DNA from: JADFRG01 sp048054495 | GTDB lineage: Bacteria > Chloroflexota > Anaerolineae > Anaerolineales > E44-bin32 | Length of the DNA stretch: 64,000 nucleotides | Direction of reading: 5' to 3' | Assembly (NCBI GenBank): GCA_048054495.1 | Contig: JBGMQN010000054.1 | Span: forward strand, 1-64,000 | In this document: positions 24,834-33,036 of the stretch, in pieces | Position numbering within the stretch: position 1 is the stretch's first letter | Layout of the letters: each line of letters starts with the position of its first letter | Notes under the pieces: model-generated | Told to the model about the DNA's origin: nothing | The model's input: only the letters and a program-made list of their open reading frames with translations | Databases searched by the model: none | Made by a program: the position numbers and the translations under genes

Positions 24834-25745
24834 TCATCTCGTCCCACGGGACCTTGGATCGATCCTAAAACGCAACCAGTCCCCCGTCAGGTTGATCCCA
24901 AGCGCGAGAAGCATGATCGCGAGTCCGGGAAACAGTGCCAGCCACCATGCGGTGCGCAAATATGCACGACCCTCAGCCATCATGTTCCCCCAACTGGGGA
25001 TAATTGGGGACACGCTCAACCCAAGGAAGCCGAGGCTCGCCTCCCAAATCACCATCGCCGCCATCTCGAACGTAGCCATCGTTATGACAGTCCCAATAAT
25101 ATTGGGCAGCAGGTGAGTGCGAATGATTCGCCACCGTGACGCTCCGGTGCAGACGGCTGCTTCAATGAACTGGCTCTCCCGCAATGAAAGCACCTCACCG
25201 CGAACAAGTCGTGTAAAAAGCGGGAAGTCAGCAATGCCAAAAATGATGATGACGTTCAGAAGACTCGATCCCAACACACTGACAACAAACACAACAAAGA
25301 GGATATAAGGTATTGAAAGGATGACATCAACCCCGCGCATGAACATGATGTCAATCCATCCACCCAGATACCCCGCTAACAAGGCGGAAACAATTCCCAG
25401 GACACTGGCGATGGTGACGCCTCCTATGCCCACGATCAATGAGACCCGCGCTCCATAAATAATCCTGGTGAGGGTATCGCGGCCGACGTAATCGGTGCCG
25501 AGAGGGTAGTCAGACCGACCGTTTTCAACCCAAGCAGGTGGTAAATAGGCCACGCTAAGATCTTGGTCGAGCGGGTCGTGTGGCGTCAACCAAGGAGCGA
25601 AAAGTGCAGCGATTATCGCCAGGAGGACGCTCGAAATGCCAACCCTGATAGTCCAATTTGATGCAAGCGTCCGGCGCCATTTCCCCAACAGACTTTCACG
25701 GTTCTCGGGTTGGCCCAATCTCGCCGCCTCGACGGAATCCAGCAT
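24834..25745 (-). CDS. Peptide-type ABC transporter permease (DppC/OppC)
   Basis: This 303-residue inner-membrane permease has an N-terminal helix, the periplasmic HPLDQ/GTDYVGRD region (YPLGTDYVGRDTLTRIIYGA) typical of DppC, and the cytoplasmic EAA loop EAAVCTGASRWRIIRTHLLP. GFLGLSVSPIIPSWGNMMAEG is a strong family match. I chose ATG 25745 because it lies 2 nt after the dppB stop; a much longer frame upstream is unrelated to the family. It is translated directly after dppB. Confidence 0.93.
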   Translation of the reverse strand: MLDSVEAARLGQPENRESLLGKWRRTLASNWTIRVGISSVLLAIIAALFAPWLTPHDPLDQDLSVAYLPPAWVENGRSDYPLGTDYVGRDTLTRIIYGARVSLIVGIGGVTIASVLGIVSALLAGYLGGWIDIMFMRGVDVILSIPYILFVVFVVSVLGSSLLNVIIIFGIADFPLFTRLVRGEVLSLRESQFIEAAVCTGASRWRIIRTHLLPNIIGTVITMATFEMAAMVIWEASLGFLGLSVSPIIPSWGNMMAEGRAYLRTAWWLALFPGLAIMLLALGINLTGDWLRFRIDPRSRGTR

Positions 25746-25747
25746 GG

Positions 25748-26626
25748 CTATCTTCTTGCCTCGAGACCATATGAAACGCGAGGATCTAGTACTCCGTAGA
25801 GGAAATCGGTGATGAGACTCAGCAGGAGCACAACCCACGAAGTGAAGAGGGTTACTGCTTGGACCAGAATGAAATCGCGTGATTGAATTGCCTGGAATGT
25901 CAACCACCCGACACCGGGCCACGAGAACACAGTTTCGACGATAATCGAGCCGCCCAGCATGTAACCTAAAAAAATACCGATCAGAGTCACGATGGGGATG
26001 GCGGCGTTTCGCAGCGCATGACGAAAGTTCACGATGCGCGGTCTCAGCCCTTTTGCCCTGGCTACCAGCAAATAGTCTTGGCGCAGTACTTCGAGCATGG
26101 TAGCCCGTGTGATGCGTGTGATCTGTCCCACGCTGGTGAGGCTCATGGTGATCGCCGGCAGCACCAATGAACCTGGCTCCCCGCGGCCGGCAACGGGAAA
26201 GATGCCCAGTCTTACGCTGAACAGGAGGATAAGAATCAGGCCAGCCCAAAAAGGCGGTATTGAAAGTCCCGCTATTCCAATGGCGCTCGAAAGCCCTCCC
26301 CAAATCGATCCCGGATGTGCAGCACCAAGGACCCCGATCGGAACACCGACTATGACGGCCAAAGCCATTCCGGCGAGCGCTAACTCCACCGTGGCCGGTA
26401 GTCGTTCCAACAGCAAGGTGGTAACCGGTAGACGATAACGATACGAGAGCCCGAAGTCGCCCCGGACGGCATCGGCGAGATAATCTGCCATTTGTATGAG
26501 AAGGGGTCGATCTAGCCCCAGTTGCTGCCGCAGTTTTGCGCGCGCTTCATCTGGTGCCTCTTTGGGCAACATGGCTGCAGCCGGGTCGCCCGTCAGTCGA
26601 AGCATGAAAAAGACGATGAAGATCAC
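25748..26626 (-). CDS. Peptide-type ABC transporter permease (DppB/OppB), start uncertain
   Basis: These are the 292 residues from the first usable start (GTG 26626). The permease is well conserved: LGLDRPLLIQMADYLADAV, FGLSYRYRLPV, the EAA-type loop RQDYLLVARAKGLRPR and VETVFSWPGVGWL. However, the coding signature continues upstream: LTSRYIATRLIQALVTAVG, the normal first helix of DppB, is in frame to about 26670 without a start codon. An ATG at 26688 with a good GAGGGG site is out of frame and would stop after two codons. Either a 1-nt sequence error or a frameshift lies near 26680, or a non-standard start is used. The natural protein is probably about 310 residues. Confidence 0.82.
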   Translation of the reverse strand: MIFIVFFMLRLTGDPAAAMLPKEAPDEARAKLRQQLGLDRPLLIQMADYLADAVRGDFGLSYRYRLPVTTLLLERLPATVELALAGMALAVIVGVPIGVLGAAHPGSIWGGLSSAIGIAGLSIPPFWAGLILILLFSVRLGIFPVAGRGEPGSLVLPAITMSLTSVGQITRITRATMLEVLRQDYLLVARAKGLRPRIVNFRHALRNAAIPIVTLIGIFLGYMLGGSIIVETVFSWPGVGWLTFQAIQSRDFILVQAVTLFTSWVVLLLSLITDFLYGVLDPRVSYGLEARR

Positions 26627-26826
26627 GCCTACCGCAGTGACCAGCGCCTGAATCAGGCGGGTCGCGATGTAGCGACTCGTTAGCTCATCCCCTCTCTAAA
26701 ACACACCCCATCCCTGACTGCAGGTCGTGTGCCTGCAAACCAAGAATTAGCTCTCTCCGGGCGAGTTTTCAACATTCATTTCTTATGGAGAAGCGGGCCT
26801 CGCAGAGGTTTGTTAGGACACTACTG

Positions 26827-27603
26827 TTATGCACTTATGCCCCCATTGCTGGAATGCTCTCGTGGGCTTGACAGAGAGTTTTCTTGTTTGTCGCTGCTTG
26901 TCCATACCCTGGTTCCCTCATCTCGATTGCCAGTCTCCCTATCCTGCAACCCCTGCGCCAACAATTCTGCGGTTTTGCGCAGATGAAGCACCATTGCTTC
27001 TTCTGCGCCGCTTGCGTCTCTGTTGATCAAGGCTTCGATTACTGGTCTATGCACTTCCAGAATGAAGCGGGGCTCCAAAAGGATCTGGTCCGCCAGGGTC
27101 ATGACCAGCCGAACTTGCGAGGCGAGCGTGTCCCAGATCTCGAGCAAGCGTCCGTTCCTGGACACGGAGCACAGCTCGCGGTGAAATGCGAAATCTCTCT
27201 GCAGAATGGGTTCCAAATCATCCTCTTCGATGAGGGTCTCGATTTCATCATGTAATTCCTGCAAATGGGCTAACTCATCAGGTGTGGCTTGTTCTGCGAC
27301 CAGACGGGCTGCGTGACCCTCGAGCAGGCTCCTCAGCACATAGATTTCATGAATATCCGATGCGGTGAATGAGGCGACGAGAGCTCCCTTAAAGGGGTGG
27401 AGTTCAATCAGCTTCTCCAGAGCGAGTTCTTTGAACGCATTCCTTATGGGGACTCGGCTCGTTCCCAGCTGCTCTGCAATCTCAGTTTCGACCAGATGTT
27501 CCCCGGTTTCGAACACCCCCTCCAGAATGGCAATCCGAAGGGTGTATAGAACATCTTCACTGATCAATCTGCGTCTGACTTTTTGTAACCCCTTGCTTGG
27601 CAT
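26827..27603 (-). CDS. GntR-family regulator with FCD domain
   Basis: This 258-residue regulator has the N-terminal winged helix-turn-helix LVETEIAEQLGTSRVPIRNA (about 40-60) followed by LIELHPFKGALVASF. The all-helical FCD ligand domain (DIHEIYVLRSLLEGHAARLV, FHRELCSVSRNGRLLEIW, HRPVIEALINRDASGAEEAM) carries His and Asp residues that bind a metal and usually a carboxylate. It is the first gene of the leftward side of the island, next to the divergent control region holding a TTGTATACAA palindrome. It most likely represses both hut/dpp arms. The effector is unknown; urocanate or another carboxylate is plausible. Confidence 0.88.
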   Translation of the reverse strand: MPSKGLQKVRRRLISEDVLYTLRIAILEGVFETGEHLVETEIAEQLGTSRVPIRNAFKELALEKLIELHPFKGALVASFTASDIHEIYVLRSLLEGHAARLVAEQATPDELAHLQELHDEIETLIEEDDLEPILQRDFAFHRELCSVSRNGRLLEIWDTLASQVRLVMTLADQILLEPRFILEVHRPVIEALINRDASGAEEAMVLHLRKTAELLAQGLQDRETGNRDEGTRVWTSSDKQENSLSSPREHSSNGGISA

Positions 27604-28005
27604 GGCGTCGGCCCTTTATGAATAAATAGTGGAAGCAATACGAACAATTTCTATGCAGACCAGGTGGTATGCCGATAGGCAAAAAAACCAATGAGCTGTG
27701 GTGACATACCCTGTCTTGATCTGACAACGGTGAGATGCTACCGCGCAGCCTTCAAAAACGGGTGGCACAATTGAACTGAAGGGCAAATACGGCTACAATA
27801 TGCAGTATATAGTACTTGGATTCTTGTATACAATTATTGAGGATACTTTGTCCTTTGTCAAGTCGATTAGATAATTTCTCATGACATGGTGGACATCGGG
27901 GGGTCTCCCTACAATAAACCCCATACATAAAGGCGCTGCCGGTTTCGCCGGGATGCAGCCTGCCTTGCCTCGGGTTTAGGTTTCAACCGGAAAGGGGGAA
28001 TGTGC
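27604..28005. promoter_or_regulatory. Divergent control region between gntR and hutH
   Basis: These 400 nt without a gene separate the two arms of the catabolic island. The stretch 27800-27880 is AT-rich and contains the operator palindrome at 27824-27833 and a TAGATAAT at about 27868 that may serve as a -10 box for hutH. A small CCGG-TTTCG-CCGG hairpin lies at about 27938-27951. No recognisable riboswitch is seen. Exact promoters cannot be fixed. Confidence 0.5.
27824..27833. promoter_or_regulatory. Palindromic operator TTGTATACAA (GntR/FCD type)
   Basis: This perfect 10-bp palindrome fits the TNGTNNNACNA consensus known for FCD-type GntR regulators and lies between the regulator gene and hutH. 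Binding by the adjacent regulator is inferred, not shown. Confidence 0.6.
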
Positions 28006-29580
28006 ATGATTCATCTGAATGGAGAGTCACTCAAACTCGAAGATGTGGTTGCCGTTGCCCGCGGGGGGGCGAGGGTTGCGCCGCTAGAGGAAACGGTGCG
28101 GGAGCGTATGCGGGCCAGCCAGTTGTGGATCGATGAGTCCATTCACCACAAGGGAGCGGTGATTTACGGCGTCAACACCGGCTTCGGCCGGCTGGCCACC
28201 ACTCGCATCGATGATGATCAGGCGCGTAAACTATCGCGCAACCTAATCTTGACCTGCGTGTCCGGTGTGGGTCCGCCATTGTCAGCCGAGATGGTGCGGG
28301 CGATGATGCTTATTCGGGCCAACACACTGGCGCGGGGCAATTCCGGTGCCAGGCCCGTCATCGCCGAAACCCTGCTTACAATGCTCGACAGGGAAGTGAC
28401 CCCCTATGTGCCCGCCAAGGGTTCGGTAGGCGCCAGCGGTGACCTGACACCTATGGCCCACATCGCGGTGGTGATGACCCGCGACCTCGAGGAAGGTGAC
28501 GGCGGTTACAGTGGCCAAGCGTGGTATCGCGGCGAGCTGCTCAGTGGCGCGGAGGCCATGGTGCAGGCCGGGATCGATCGCCTTATCCTGGAGGTCAAAG
28601 AGGGCTTGGCCCTCACCAACGGCACCAATATGATGTCCGCTGCTGGAGCACTGGCGGTGCATGACGCCGAGAAGCTGGTGCGTCATGCCGAGATCGCCGC
28701 CGCCCTGAGCCTGGAGGCCCTTCTTGCGCAATCCTCATCCTTTCACCCTGCACTTCACGAAGCCAATTCCCAACCAGGTCAGGTGCATACTGCGGCCAAC
28801 ATCATGCGCCTTGTTGACGGCAGCCTGCTGATCGACTCGAGTCCCGAACGTGTCCAAGACGCCTATAGCCTGCGTTGTATACCGCAAGTGATCGGCCCCG
28901 TTCGAGACATCCTGGCCTTCCTGCGAGAGCGTTTCACCTGCGCCATTAATGCTTCCAGCGATAACCCGTTGATTTTCCTCAACCTGGAGGGGGAGGGCGC
29001 ACGCGCCATTTCAGGCGGCAACTTCCATGGCCAGGGCCCGGCAATGTGGCTCGATTTCCTGGGCATTGCGATTACCGCGCTTGGCTCCATCGCCGAGCGA
29101 CGGGTCTTCCGGCTGACCACCCCTGAGTTGAGCGATGGCCTGCCGTCGATGCTGGTGAAATCCAGCGGTTTGGACAGCGGCTTAATGATGCCCCAATATA
29201 CCGCCGCCGCTCTGGTCTCCGACAACAAGACGCTGGCTCACCCGGATAGCGTCGACTCCATCCCCTCCAGCGGCAACCAGGAGGACCATGTCAGCATGGG
29301 CGCCAACGCAGCTCGACATACCCTGGAGATCGTTGACAATGTGCGCCACATCATCGCCATCGAATTGCTCAGCGCTACCCAGGGAATTGATCTCCGCCCG
29401 GATGGCCCCCAACGCCAGGGGCGCGGAACCGCCGCGGCCTACGCCTCCCTCCGCCGCTGTGTGGCGTTCCTGGAGCACGACCGCGAGACTTCTTCCGATA
29501 TTGAAGCCCTGGCCAAACTGATCCATAGCGAGGTCTTGCTTGAAGAGGTGAGTCTGGCGCTGGGGGAGGAGTTTATGTGA
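28006..29580 (+). CDS. hutH: Histidine ammonia-lyase
   Basis: This 524-residue enzyme would remove ammonia from L-histidine to give urocanate, the first step of the pathway completed by hutU and hutI. The MIO cofactor triad Ala-Ser-Gly is at residues 143-145 (GSVGASGDLTPMAH). YGVNTGFGRL near the N-terminus, LTNGTNMMSA, and SSGNQEDHVSMGANAARHT near the C-terminus are also present. I chose ATG 28006 over one two codons earlier because AAAGGGGGA is then correctly spaced and the MIO position matches the family (142-144). It is the first gene of the rightward arm. Confidence 0.95.
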   Translation: MIHLNGESLKLEDVVAVARGGARVAPLEETVRERMRASQLWIDESIHHKGAVIYGVNTGFGRLATTRIDDDQARKLSRNLILTCVSGVGPPLSAEMVRAMMLIRANTLARGNSGARPVIAETLLTMLDREVTPYVPAKGSVGASGDLTPMAHIAVVMTRDLEEGDGGYSGQAWYRGELLSGAEAMVQAGIDRLILEVKEGLALTNGTNMMSAAGALAVHDAEKLVRHAEIAAALSLEALLAQSSSFHPALHEANSQPGQVHTAANIMRLVDGSLLIDSSPERVQDAYSLRCIPQVIGPVRDILAFLRERFTCAINASSDNPLIFLNLEGEGARAISGGNFHGQGPAMWLDFLGIAITALGSIAERRVFRLTTPELSDGLPSMLVKSSGLDSGLMMPQYTAAALVSDNKTLAHPDSVDSIPSSGNQEDHVSMGANAARHTLEIVDNVRHIIAIELLSATQGIDLRPDGPQRQGRGTAAAYASLRRCVAFLEHDRETSSDIEALAKLIHSEVLLEEVSLALGEEFM

Positions 29581-29731
29581 ACCAGCCATTGGAATTTACC
29601 TGCATCTCGTCCTCAATTTCTATGCCAAGATGTCGCACACCGGGTCGAGGCGATCTTCGGCCCGCCTGTGGGATAAGCGCGCCTCGCTCAGAGTTTTTCC
29701 TCTTTGCTTCATGGGCACAGGAGCTGGCCAG

Positions 29732-30574
29732 GTGAAACTGTATCTCGTGGGAGCTGGTGGTCCAATACCCACCAGCAGAGGCTTCGGAAGCTGTTTTGTC
29801 CTTCAGCTTGAGGATGATTTCCTGATGATCGACTGCGGGCCCTCAGCCACCCAGAAGATGGTTAAAATCGGTCTGTCCCCCACACAAATCGATCAGCTCT
29901 TCTTCACGCATCACCACTTTGACCACAACGCAGACTATGCTTGCTTTTTGCTGACGCGTTGGTGTCACCTGGAACGCAGTGAACAGCTGCTGCAAGTGTG
30001 GGGACCGGCATACACTGAGCAGATCACAGATCTCCTGATCGGACCGCAGGGTGCGTTCTCAATTGATTGGAAGGCACGCTTGGCGGAATGGTCCACCAGG
30101 CAGGACGACTATTCCCGGCGAGGCCCGCCGGCGGTTGAGGCCCTCGATATCGGACCAGGCCTGATCTTGGAGACGAATGACTGGCGAGTAACGGCCGCGC
30201 GAGCCAGGCACCAGGAGCCAGAGCTGGCTTCACTGGCCTATCGCTTCGATAGTGAGAGTGGCAGTGTCGTGTTCGGCGGTGACACACGTCCATGTCCATC
30301 AGTCAGTGAATTGGTTTCCGGCGCCGACGTGCTTGTGATTTCTTGTTGGGATCTACAAGAGCAGGTTAGAAGACGTCCTTACCCTCTCGTTCTCAGTGGA
30401 ACTTTGGAAGTCGCCACTCTGGCAAAGGAGGCCGGGGTCAAGAAACTCATCATTGTGCATACCCACCCCAGATTATTAGAGCCGGGTCACAGGGAGAGCG
30501 CTATCGATGAAATCGGCAGTGTCTTTGATGGAGAGATTGTTATGGGGGAAGAACTGCAGATCATCCAGCTTTAA
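29732..30574 (+). CDS. Metallo-beta-lactamase-fold hydrolase (RNase Z-like)
   Basis: This 280-residue soluble MBL-fold protein begins MKLYLVGAGGPIPTSRG from a GTG at 29732 with an AGGAG upstream. The metal motif is THHHFDHN (HxHxDH), with further ligands in RARHQEPELASLAYRF, GSVVFGGDTRP and the late IIVHTHPRLLEP. The layout is that of the RNase Z/AtsA branch, which includes arylsulfatase-like and tRNA-processing members; a small-molecule hydrolase is more likely here given its place between hutH and C1 genes. An in-frame ATG at 29711 is an alternative start. Confidence 0.82.
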   Translation: MKLYLVGAGGPIPTSRGFGSCFVLQLEDDFLMIDCGPSATQKMVKIGLSPTQIDQLFFTHHHFDHNADYACFLLTRWCHLERSEQLLQVWGPAYTEQITDLLIGPQGAFSIDWKARLAEWSTRQDDYSRRGPPAVEALDIGPGLILETNDWRVTAARARHQEPELASLAYRFDSESGSVVFGGDTRPCPSVSELVSGADVLVISCWDLQEQVRRRPYPLVLSGTLEVATLAKEAGVKKLIIVHTHPRLLEPGHRESAIDEIGSVFDGEIVMGEELQIIQL

Positions 30575-30882
30575 GGGCGACTTTTTCGTACCTTAAGAAT
30601 TGCGAATGCGCGACGAAAACTTGATTTTCGAAAGGGCCATGGAATCGATTTGTGGCGCCATCCAATTGATCCAACGATCTCTTGAGAGGGGCAGGGAGGC
30701 CAAGCTGAACATAAGCAGACCGAACCTTGACGATTCACGCAGCTCTCCAACCCGGTAAGCATAAATCGCGCAGAATTGAAGCTCTCCTTTGAGGACACGT
30801 TTGCTGGAGAGAGAGATCGATCTTCATATGGCGTTGCGCAATGTCGATTGAACGGAAAGGAACCCGATTGGAGCACAGAAAA

Positions 30883-32151
30883 ATGACCTCAGACCTCACC
30901 GCATTTGATCCCGATCTGGCAGAGGCGGCCGCAATGGAGAGTGAGCGATTAGCCTCCAGCATAGATCTCGTCGCCTCATTAAATGTCCCCAGTCGGGCTG
31001 TCTTAGAATCGCAGAACAGCGTATTCACCTATCGCCGCTGTGAGGGATATCCAGGCCACCGCTATCATGGCGGCACCAAATATCTAGATATCGTCGAGAA
31101 CCTGGCCCGTGAGCGCGCGAAGCAGCTCTTTGACGCAGAATATGCCAACGTTCAGCCACACTCAGGCGTTAATGCCAATATGGCGGTCTATTTCGCCGTT
31201 CTTCAGCCTGGCGACCGTCTTTTGAGCATGAACCTGTCGCAAGGCGGGCATTTAAGCCATGGTCATTCTGCAACCGCCAGTGGAAGGTTTTACTCGTCCT
31301 CCACCTACGGTGTGGATCCCTCAACTGGGCTAATTGACTATGATCAGGTTCGAGAGCTCGCCCAGCAGATCCAGCCGCAGATGATCATCTGCGGCGCCAG
31401 CGCCTATCCGCGAGTTATCGATTTCGCCAAGTTTCAACAGATCGCCGAAGAGGTAGGAGCCTATCTTCTCGCTGATGTATCGCATTACGCTGGGCTAATC
31501 GCCGGAGGGGCTTATCCGTCCCCTGTTCCTCACTGTGATTTCGTAACTTTCACCACGTACAAAACCTTAAGGGGCTGCCCGGGCGGGACCATACTAGCCC
31601 GGTCCAAATACGGTAAAGCGATCGATTCGGCCGTCTTTCCCGGCACCCAGGGAACGATGCACACCGAGCTGATCGCAGGCAAGGCGATGACATTCCGCCT
31701 GGCGATGACGGAGTCTTTTAGCAAATATGCCCACCAAACGGTCGCGAATGCGAAGACGCTGTCGTCAGCTCTTCAAGACCGCGGGTATCAAATCGTCACA
31801 TCGGGCACCGATTGCCACATCGTGCTAGTTGACCTTCGGTCTCGGGACATTACAGGCAAGCAAGCTCAAGAGGCGCTTGAAAAAGCAGGGATTGTCACCA
31901 ATAAAAACCTTGTCCCCTTCGATTCGCGATCACCAAACACGACCAGCGGGCTGAGGCTGGGCACTGCAGGAATGACGACCCGTGGCTTCCGCCAGGCGGA
32001 GATGGAGGAGACAGCCCGTCTCATCGGCGCCATTCTGGATAAACCCGAAGACAGCGCCACCTTACAAAGCGTCCGGGAGAAGGTGGCGGATTTTTGCGCG
32101 AAATTCCCGTTTGACTGGGAAGGCAAATCGAGCGAGCAGTGTGAGGGATAA
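30883..32151 (+). CDS. Divergent serine hydroxymethyltransferase-like PLP enzyme
   Basis: This 422-residue fold-type I enzyme is related to GlyA. The PLP lysine is residue 227 in TTYKTLRGC, and VQPHSGVNANMAVYFAVLQ, GGHLSHGH, LLADVSHYAGLIAGG and SGLRLGTAGMTTRG match the SHMT layout. Two key positions differ. The ASENF segment reads ASLNV, so the Glu that assists folate-dependent catalysis is Leu33, and the THK before the lysine is TYK. It may therefore act on another amino acid (aldol cleavage or an alpha-methyl substrate). ATG 30883 has a GGAG nine bases upstream. It precedes the corrinoid and MttB-family genes. Confidence 0.85.
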   Translation: MTSDLTAFDPDLAEAAAMESERLASSIDLVASLNVPSRAVLESQNSVFTYRRCEGYPGHRYHGGTKYLDIVENLARERAKQLFDAEYANVQPHSGVNANMAVYFAVLQPGDRLLSMNLSQGGHLSHGHSATASGRFYSSSTYGVDPSTGLIDYDQVRELAQQIQPQMIICGASAYPRVIDFAKFQQIAEEVGAYLLADVSHYAGLIAGGAYPSPVPHCDFVTFTTYKTLRGCPGGTILARSKYGKAIDSAVFPGTQGTMHTELIAGKAMTFRLAMTESFSKYAHQTVANAKTLSSALQDRGYQIVTSGTDCHIVLVDLRSRDITGKQAQEALEKAGIVTNKNLVPFDSRSPNTTSGLRLGTAGMTTRGFRQAEMEETARLIGAILDKPEDSATLQSVREKVADFCAKFPFDWEGKSSEQCEG

Positions 32152-32201
32152 CTGTTTGAGAGCCACAAACCTAACTGAGCACCCAATTAAGGAGGTTATT
32201 G

Positions 32202-32834
32202 ATGAACCATATTCAAACGGCCTACGATGCAATTCTGAAAGGAGACACCGATGCCCTGCTGGCCAGCGTAGAGTCTGGCTTGAACGACGGTCTAGCTCCA
32301 GAGGAAATCCTTAATCAGGGATTGATCGCAGCGATGACCGATGTCGGCGATCGCTTTGAACGTGGCGAGTTCTATGTCCCTGAGATGCTGGTTGCGGCCC
32401 GAACGATGCAGAGTGGGCTGAAACTCCTCAAGCCACATCTGATTGAAAGTGGCGTGGAGTCAACTGCCAGGGTGGTCATTGGCACGGTGCGCGGTGACCT
32501 TCACGAAATCGGCAAAAACTTGGTGGCAATGATGCTTGAGGGAGCGGGCTTCGAAGTCACCGATCTTGGCAATGATGTACCACCGGATGAATTTGCCAAT
32601 GCTGCACGCGAGCACGACGCTGATATCATCGGTATGTCGGCCTTGCTGACCACCACGATGCCGCATATGCAGGATGTAATTGAGGCCCTCGAAGATATCG
32701 GCCTACGCGATAAAGTTAAGGTCATCGTCGGTGGTGCACCCATCACCCAGGAATTCGCAGATCAAATCGGAGCCGACGGCTTCGGAGCTGATGCTAGCGC
32801 TGCAGTCCGACTCGTCAAAGCTTTGCTGAACTAA
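32202..32834 (+). CDS. Corrinoid-binding methyl-carrier protein (MtbC/MttC-like)
   Basis: This 210-residue cobalamin protein accepts a methyl group from a substrate-specific methyltransferase. The N-terminal helical cap domain (about 1-85, ILNQGLIAAMTDVGDRFERG) is followed by the B12-binding Rossmann fold. That fold has the lower-axial His motif DLHEIGKN (DxHxxG), MLEGAGFEVTDLGNDVPP, IIGMSALLTTTMP and VIVGGAPITQEFADQIGADGF (GG). Length is normal for the family. ATG 32202 follows AAGGAGGT; a TTG one codon upstream is less likely. Its donor is most likely the MttB protein encoded next and its acceptor the UroD-family enzyme at 19.1-20.3 kb. Confidence 0.93.
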   Translation: MNHIQTAYDAILKGDTDALLASVESGLNDGLAPEEILNQGLIAAMTDVGDRFERGEFYVPEMLVAARTMQSGLKLLKPHLIESGVESTARVVIGTVRGDLHEIGKNLVAMMLEGAGFEVTDLGNDVPPDEFANAAREHDADIIGMSALLTTTMPHMQDVIEALEDIGLRDKVKVIVGGAPITQEFADQIGADGFGADASAAVRLVKALLN

Positions 32835-33036
32835 TCGAAGGAAAGGCAGAACGACCGTCCGTTACGCTATCAGTTCTTGTCGTGTACAGATTCCTTGTTC
32901 ACTGACAAGCATTGAAATGGACATCGCCTGACTTCTGCCTTGTCATTGCGTGCCAAGCCCAGGTCCATTATCAACCCTTTACTCCGAGCGCAAACCGCCG
33001 GAGGTTGTGCCACACAATTTTGATTGGAGGTCAGTC

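Noticed and set aside
24834..26303. 489-residue version of the DppC-like permease
   Set aside because: The first 186 residues are an antiphase reading of dppB; the family start is at 25745, next to the dppB stop.
27900..28000. Cobalamin or tetrahydrofolate riboswitch upstream of hutH
   Set aside because: The region has GC-rich hairpins but none of the conserved box sequences of these riboswitches that I can recognise.
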